DNA of 36,989 nt. Source: Nitrosomonas sp. Lineage in GTDB: Bacteria; Pseudomonadota; Gammaproteobacteria; Burkholderiales; Nitrosomonadaceae. Where the stretch lies: contig JADJES010000016.1 in assembly GCA_016708955.1 (NCBI GenBank), positions 1 to 36,989 on the forward strand, in the 5' to 3' direction. The notes under the pieces were generated by a model. It was not told where the DNA came from. It searched no databases and was given only the letters and a program-made list of their open reading frames with translations. Both the position numbers and the translations under genes were made by a program. Positions 34,009-36,989 of this stretch are shown here, in pieces; positions within the stretch are counted from its first letter, which is position 1, and every line of letters begins with the position of its first letter.

Positions 34009-35481
34009 TTATCTAATACTTTGATTAATAGTGTCATTCATCTGATTCACGGTGGCCATAGATAAATCAATCAATGGCGCGGGCCATAAACCGAATAGCA
34101 CAATGGCAGCAACCAGGACTCCTGCAGCGATCAGTTCGTATAATTTCAAATCTTCGATATCGCGCATTTGCGGTTTTACCGGACCGGTAAACAGCATGCC
34201 GATGGTACGCATGGCATAAGCTGTACCAATCAGGATACTGACGCCGAGTAAAATCATGAGATTTCCCCATTCCTGGAATCCACCCACGATGGCGTGCAGT
34301 TCCGCAATAAAACCTACTGTACCCGGTAATCCCATGGCCGCGAATAACGTGATGGTCATGAATAGAGCGAAGCGGGGCATGACGCGGACCAGGGAACTGT
34401 AATCCAGAATATTCCGCGTATGCGTGCGTTCATAGAGCAAACCGACCAGCAAAAACATTGCACCCGCGACCAAGCCATGCGCGGTCATCTGCAACACGGC
34501 GCCTATAAGCCCTGTTTTATTCAAAGTCGCGATATCCAGAAGGATGATCCCCATGTGACTGACCGAAGAATAGGCAACCATGGCTTTCATGTCCGTTTGC
34601 CGCCATGCCAGCACACCGCCGTAAATCATCCCTATCAAGGCCAGTGTAATGAGCAGTGTTTGCAATATTTGCGCGGCCTCAGGCAACATTACAATCACCC
34701 GGATCATGCCGTAGGCGCCCATCTTAAGAAGGATGCCGGAGAGAAGAATACTGACCGGGCTCGGTGCTTCCACATGCGCCAACGGCAACCAGCCATGCAA
34801 GGGAAAAATAGGCATCTTGACACCAAAACCAATCAAAAACCCCAATAACACCCATACCTGTTCGTCTCTGGGCATGCTTTGCGCGGCAATCGTCATCGCT
34901 GACATCAAGGTGCCGCCATGAGGCGGCATATACTGACTGATGGCCAACAGACTGATCAGCATAAAAATTGATCCGCCCATGGTATACAACACAAAGTTGA
35001 TACTGGCAACATTGCGGCGTGTACCGCCCCAACGCGCGATCAATATAAACAGCGGAATCAGTGTCAATTCCCAGAAGATGTAAAACAGTGACCAATCCTG
35101 GGAAAGAAACACGCCAACCATACCGAATTCGAGCATCAGAATACTGATGTAATAGCCTTTCACGCTATTCTTGATGCTGAAGGAAGCCAGTAAGGCGATG
35201 GAAGTCAGCAGGGTCGCCAAAACCACCATGGGTAGCGACAAGCCGTCAACACCGAGCGCGAAAGCGGTACCTAATTTAGGATTTAAAACGAATTGTTCCT
35301 CAAACTGCAACGCGCCGTCATGAATATCATACATAACTACCAACCAGCAACTTAACAAAAAGGATAGCGCAGCGAAGATATTCGCGGCCAGTCGTATCTG
35401 TTTAGTATCTTGGCTCGGTACGAGCGCAAGTATCAAAGCCCCTATTGCAGGTGTTATAAGTAAAAGACTGAGTATCCCCAT
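34009..35481 (-). CDS. NuoM-like antiporter subunit, first gene of dab-type operon
   Basis: This 490-aa membrane protein with about 14 helices has all key antiporter residues: E138 (FWELTLIPLF), K222 (FGVKMPIFPLHGWLPLAHVEAPSPVS), K253 (LLKMGAYG) and the late Glu in FIAELHAIVGG. It is the most canonical NuoM-like member of the operon. It is the promoter-proximal gene, and dabA follows 14 bp after its stop. The full set (NuoM-like, DabA, NuoL-like, NuoM-like, NuoM-like, CA-like) is contiguous with gaps of 1-36 bp, strongly indicating one transcript and probably one complex. Confidence 0.93.
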   Translation of the reverse strand: MGILSLLLITPAIGALILALVPSQDTKQIRLAANIFAALSFLLSCWLVVMYDIHDGALQFEEQFVLNPKLGTAFALGVDGLSLPMVVLATLLTSIALLASFSIKNSVKGYYISILMLEFGMVGVFLSQDWSLFYIFWELTLIPLFILIARWGGTRRNVASINFVLYTMGGSIFMLISLLAISQYMPPHGGTLMSAMTIAAQSMPRDEQVWVLLGFLIGFGVKMPIFPLHGWLPLAHVEAPSPVSILLSGILLKMGAYGMIRVIVMLPEAAQILQTLLITLALIGMIYGGVLAWRQTDMKAMVAYSSVSHMGIILLDIATLNKTGLIGAVLQMTAHGLVAGAMFLLVGLLYERTHTRNILDYSSLVRVMPRFALFMTITLFAAMGLPGTVGFIAELHAIVGGFQEWGNLMILLGVSILIGTAYAMRTIGMLFTGPVKPQMRDIEDLKLYELIAAGVLVAAIVLFGLWPAPLIDLSMATVNQMNDTINQSIR

Positions 35482-35960
35482 TGAATAATTAACCTTTTTG
35501 CCAGTTGTTTTTGTTTAACTTTAAAAACAGTACGATTAAGATTGCTTGAAATTTTTGATTTTGGTTTATTCAACACTCTCAATCTATTGCTAACCAAGTG
35601 ATTGTTTTTATAGTACAAAAATATGTTATATATGTTTTTTTCACAGCGCGGTAACATAGCACAAGGTTTGTGAATTATTAGTGAAGCGATGAAGGGCAAC
35701 AATAACTACTATTCCACAACCAACTTTCATTGGCGTGCGGTTGCAACAGCTTGATTTTATGTGCCACCTTGTCAATCGCGCTGAAAAACTTGGCATGCAA
35801 CTCGTTCCCGCTCCTCAATCAACTTAAAAAATCATTCAACTAATCATGTGGATATATTGTGTTTCTTGAGAGAGATAAAGGAACCTTATGCCAAACAGCT
35901 CAAGAATGGCGACATATCTCCGCTAATATAATTCTATTGGTATTTCAGTTCGTTATTTGT
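35482..35960. promoter_or_regulatory. Divergent intergenic region upstream of the dab-type operon
   Basis: About 480 bp of AT-rich DNA separate the leftward carbon-uptake operon from the rightward GGDEF-type gene, so both promoters should lie here. The stretch 35560-35660 is the most AT-rich and likely contains the operon promoter, but no single -35/-10 pair stands out. TTGAA and TTCAA flank an AT-rich core near 35547-35574. A clear LysR-type (CbbR-like) T-N11-A palindrome was not found. The right half carries a coding-like remnant (35678-35818). Confidence 0.4.
35678..35818 (-). pseudogene. Possible transposase (IS481/integrase-like) tail remnant
   Basis: The minus-strand reading SGNELHAKFFSAIDKVAHKI, then KLLQPHANESW, faintly resembles the second catalytic region of rve-type IS481 transposases (GNEFxAKF...D...H). 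The frame is closed by a stop just upstream and ends after about 46 codons. There is no start codon of note and no ribosome site. It is an uncertain fossil at most. Confidence 0.25.
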
Positions 35961-36989
35961 ATGAATGAAAATAAAAATTCTAATCCTTCTTTTATTGCAC
36001 GTGAAACGTTAAAGCAACTTGCTTTGCTGAAAGTTTCCCCTACGCCTGATAATTACCATAAGCTGTACGATCAAATTGCGGGTAATCCACCCAACCAAAT
36101 ATCTGCTATTACCGCAAAGATGCTAATTGATTTGGCCAAAGAGCTGCCGCGTCATACACCGCAATTGCTTAATTTTGCCAATAATCTGGAACAGGCCGCA
36201 AATGAGAAGAATTGGGCAAAATTTAAATCGATAATGATTAAGCTTGTGACTAATGAGACTGTCACTATTAGTAAACAGACATTACTGGTTAATGCTAAAT
36301 CGGAATCGGCTATTCCGTGGGGAGGGACCATTGAGGAATTATTTGAACTGTTAGCAGTTAAAAACCAGAAATTGATTTCCGATAAAAAATGGACAGATCT
36401 TCATCAGGTACTTGCCAAGTTTTCAACAGACTCAGATCAATTGCACAGTGAATTAAGAGGGCTAATTGATGCATGGGGTGCATTAACATCAGATTCTCAT
36501 GAAATCATTGAGAATGTTGAAGAACCTTCATCCATAAAATTACAAAATGAGTCCGATTCAAAAAATTCTCATTTAGAGTGTATTGTTTCAGAACAAAAGC
36601 ACGTGACCAGTAACTTTACCGGTCAAATGCTGAGTCTGATGGCGCAAATGCTCGAACATATCGCAATTGCCCTACTTGGTGATGCTGCGCTAGCCAATGA
36701 AGCGAAGACATTGGCGCAACAAGTACGGAAAATTCAGGATAAACAGGAAATGGAGCAATTTATTGCTAATTTTCAAAAATTCTGCGTCAAATTCGAATCC
36801 CATGGCGAGAGCGGAACCAAGTTGCAACAGGGTTTACTTAAATTGCTAAATTTGTTAATGGATAGTACCGGCGAGTTGTTATCAGAGGATCAGTGGATTA
36901 AGGAGCAAATCGCTAGGTTAAAAGAGACCATGTCTAAGCCACTGAATTTGCAAATAATGGCTCAAGCAGAGCAGTATCTAAAAGAAATC
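35961..36989 (+). CDS. N-terminal part of a probable diguanylate cyclase, cut by window end
   Basis: The first 343 residues are present and the frame is still open at the window edge. The opening PSFIARETLKQLALLKVSPTPDNYHKLYDQIAG matches the N-terminal alpha-helical module found before GGDEF domains in a betaproteobacterial cyclase family. The rest seen is helical, charged and cytoplasmic with no membrane helix. The GGDEF domain itself would be to the right and is not visible, so the call depends on the N-terminal module. It is divergent from the carbon-uptake operon. Confidence 0.65.
   Translation, partial: MNENKNSNPSFIARETLKQLALLKVSPTPDNYHKLYDQIAGNPPNQISAITAKMLIDLAKELPRHTPQLLNFANNLEQAANEKNWAKFKSIMIKLVTNETVTISKQTLLVNAKSESAIPWGGTIEELFELLAVKNQKLISDKKWTDLHQVLAKFSTDSDQLHSELRGLIDAWGALTSDSHEIIENVEEPSSIKLQNESDSKNSHLECIVSEQKHVTSNFTGQMLSLMAQMLEHIAIALLGDAALANEAKTLAQQVRKIQDKQEMEQFIANFQKFCVKFESHGESGTKLQQGLLKLLNLLMDSTGELLSEDQWIKEQIARLKETMSKPLNLQIMAQAEQYLKEI

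Noticed and set aside
26055..35481. Ordinary respiratory complex I (nuo) cluster
   Set aside because: Only NuoL/M-type antiporter subunits occur. None of the NADH-, Fe-S- or quinone-module subunits is present, and DabA lies among them.
1..36989. tRNA, rRNA or CRISPR array
   Set aside because: No cloverleaf with a GTTCRA-type T-loop, no rRNA stretch and no regularly spaced short repeats were recognised by eye. A covariance-model scan would be needed for certainty.

Overview
The window looks like a chromosomal segment of a chemolithoautotrophic betaproteobacterium, most likely of the Nitrosomonas group. That is inferred from protein character, the conserved block dapF - DUF484 - xerC - hslV - hslU - fmdB-like - aspS - nudB, a hopanoid-type phosphorylase gene, and a DabA-type inorganic-carbon uptake operon. 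No rRNA, tRNA or CRISPR array was recognised.

Layout. 1-1409 is a graveyard of two broken transposases, one ISL3-type and one IS4-like. They abut a HigB-type toxin gene whose last codons and antitoxin appear to be lost. 1803-3287 is a small minus-strand operon: an ABM-family monooxygenase-like protein and a frameshifted iron-type alcohol dehydrogenase. 3670-9541 holds two cyclic-di-GMP enzymes, a GGDEF cyclase and a GAF/HD-GYP phosphodiesterase. Between them lie envelope/stress genes (a BON protein and a 57-aa CsbD-like protein) and a BT1-type transporter split by a small mobile element. 9659-14678 holds a frameshifted RecB-like nuclease of the TM0106 type, manC and a DhaK-DhaL kinase. A GNAT remnant follows. 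15374-22756 is the housekeeping block, with hslV carrying a one-base deletion. 23168-24623 carries a small acidic protein and an HpnG-like phosphorylase.

The most interesting part is the minus-strand operon 35481-24936. In transcription order it encodes a NuoM-like protein, DabA (DUF2309, 1090 aa), a NuoL-like protein, two more NuoM-like proteins, and a 360-aa protein of unrecognised family. That last protein carries a complete beta-carbonic-anhydrase-style signature: C46-x-D48-x-R50 and H113-x-x-C116. Described DAB systems pair DabA with one DabB membrane protein. Here four antiporter-like subunits and a second carbonic-anhydrase-like protein share the transcript, which suggests an enlarged, ion-gradient-driven DIC uptake/hydration complex that could feed an autotrophic Calvin cycle. 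The last point is inference.

A second theme is small non-autonomous mobile DNA. Four copies of a roughly 146-bp inverted-repeat element (two bearing intact flanking TTAA at one end, all with TTAA-like flanks) occur at 3451-3595, 7291-7438, 14712-14857 and 23660-23803. The second copy demonstrably interrupts the transporter gene. Two further inverted-repeat elements of other families lie at 22855-23002 and 24805-24900. Several otherwise well-preserved genes (hslV, the RecB-like nuclease, the alcohol dehydrogenase) are broken by small indels in short homopolymers. This may be real decay or sequence error, and raw reads would decide.
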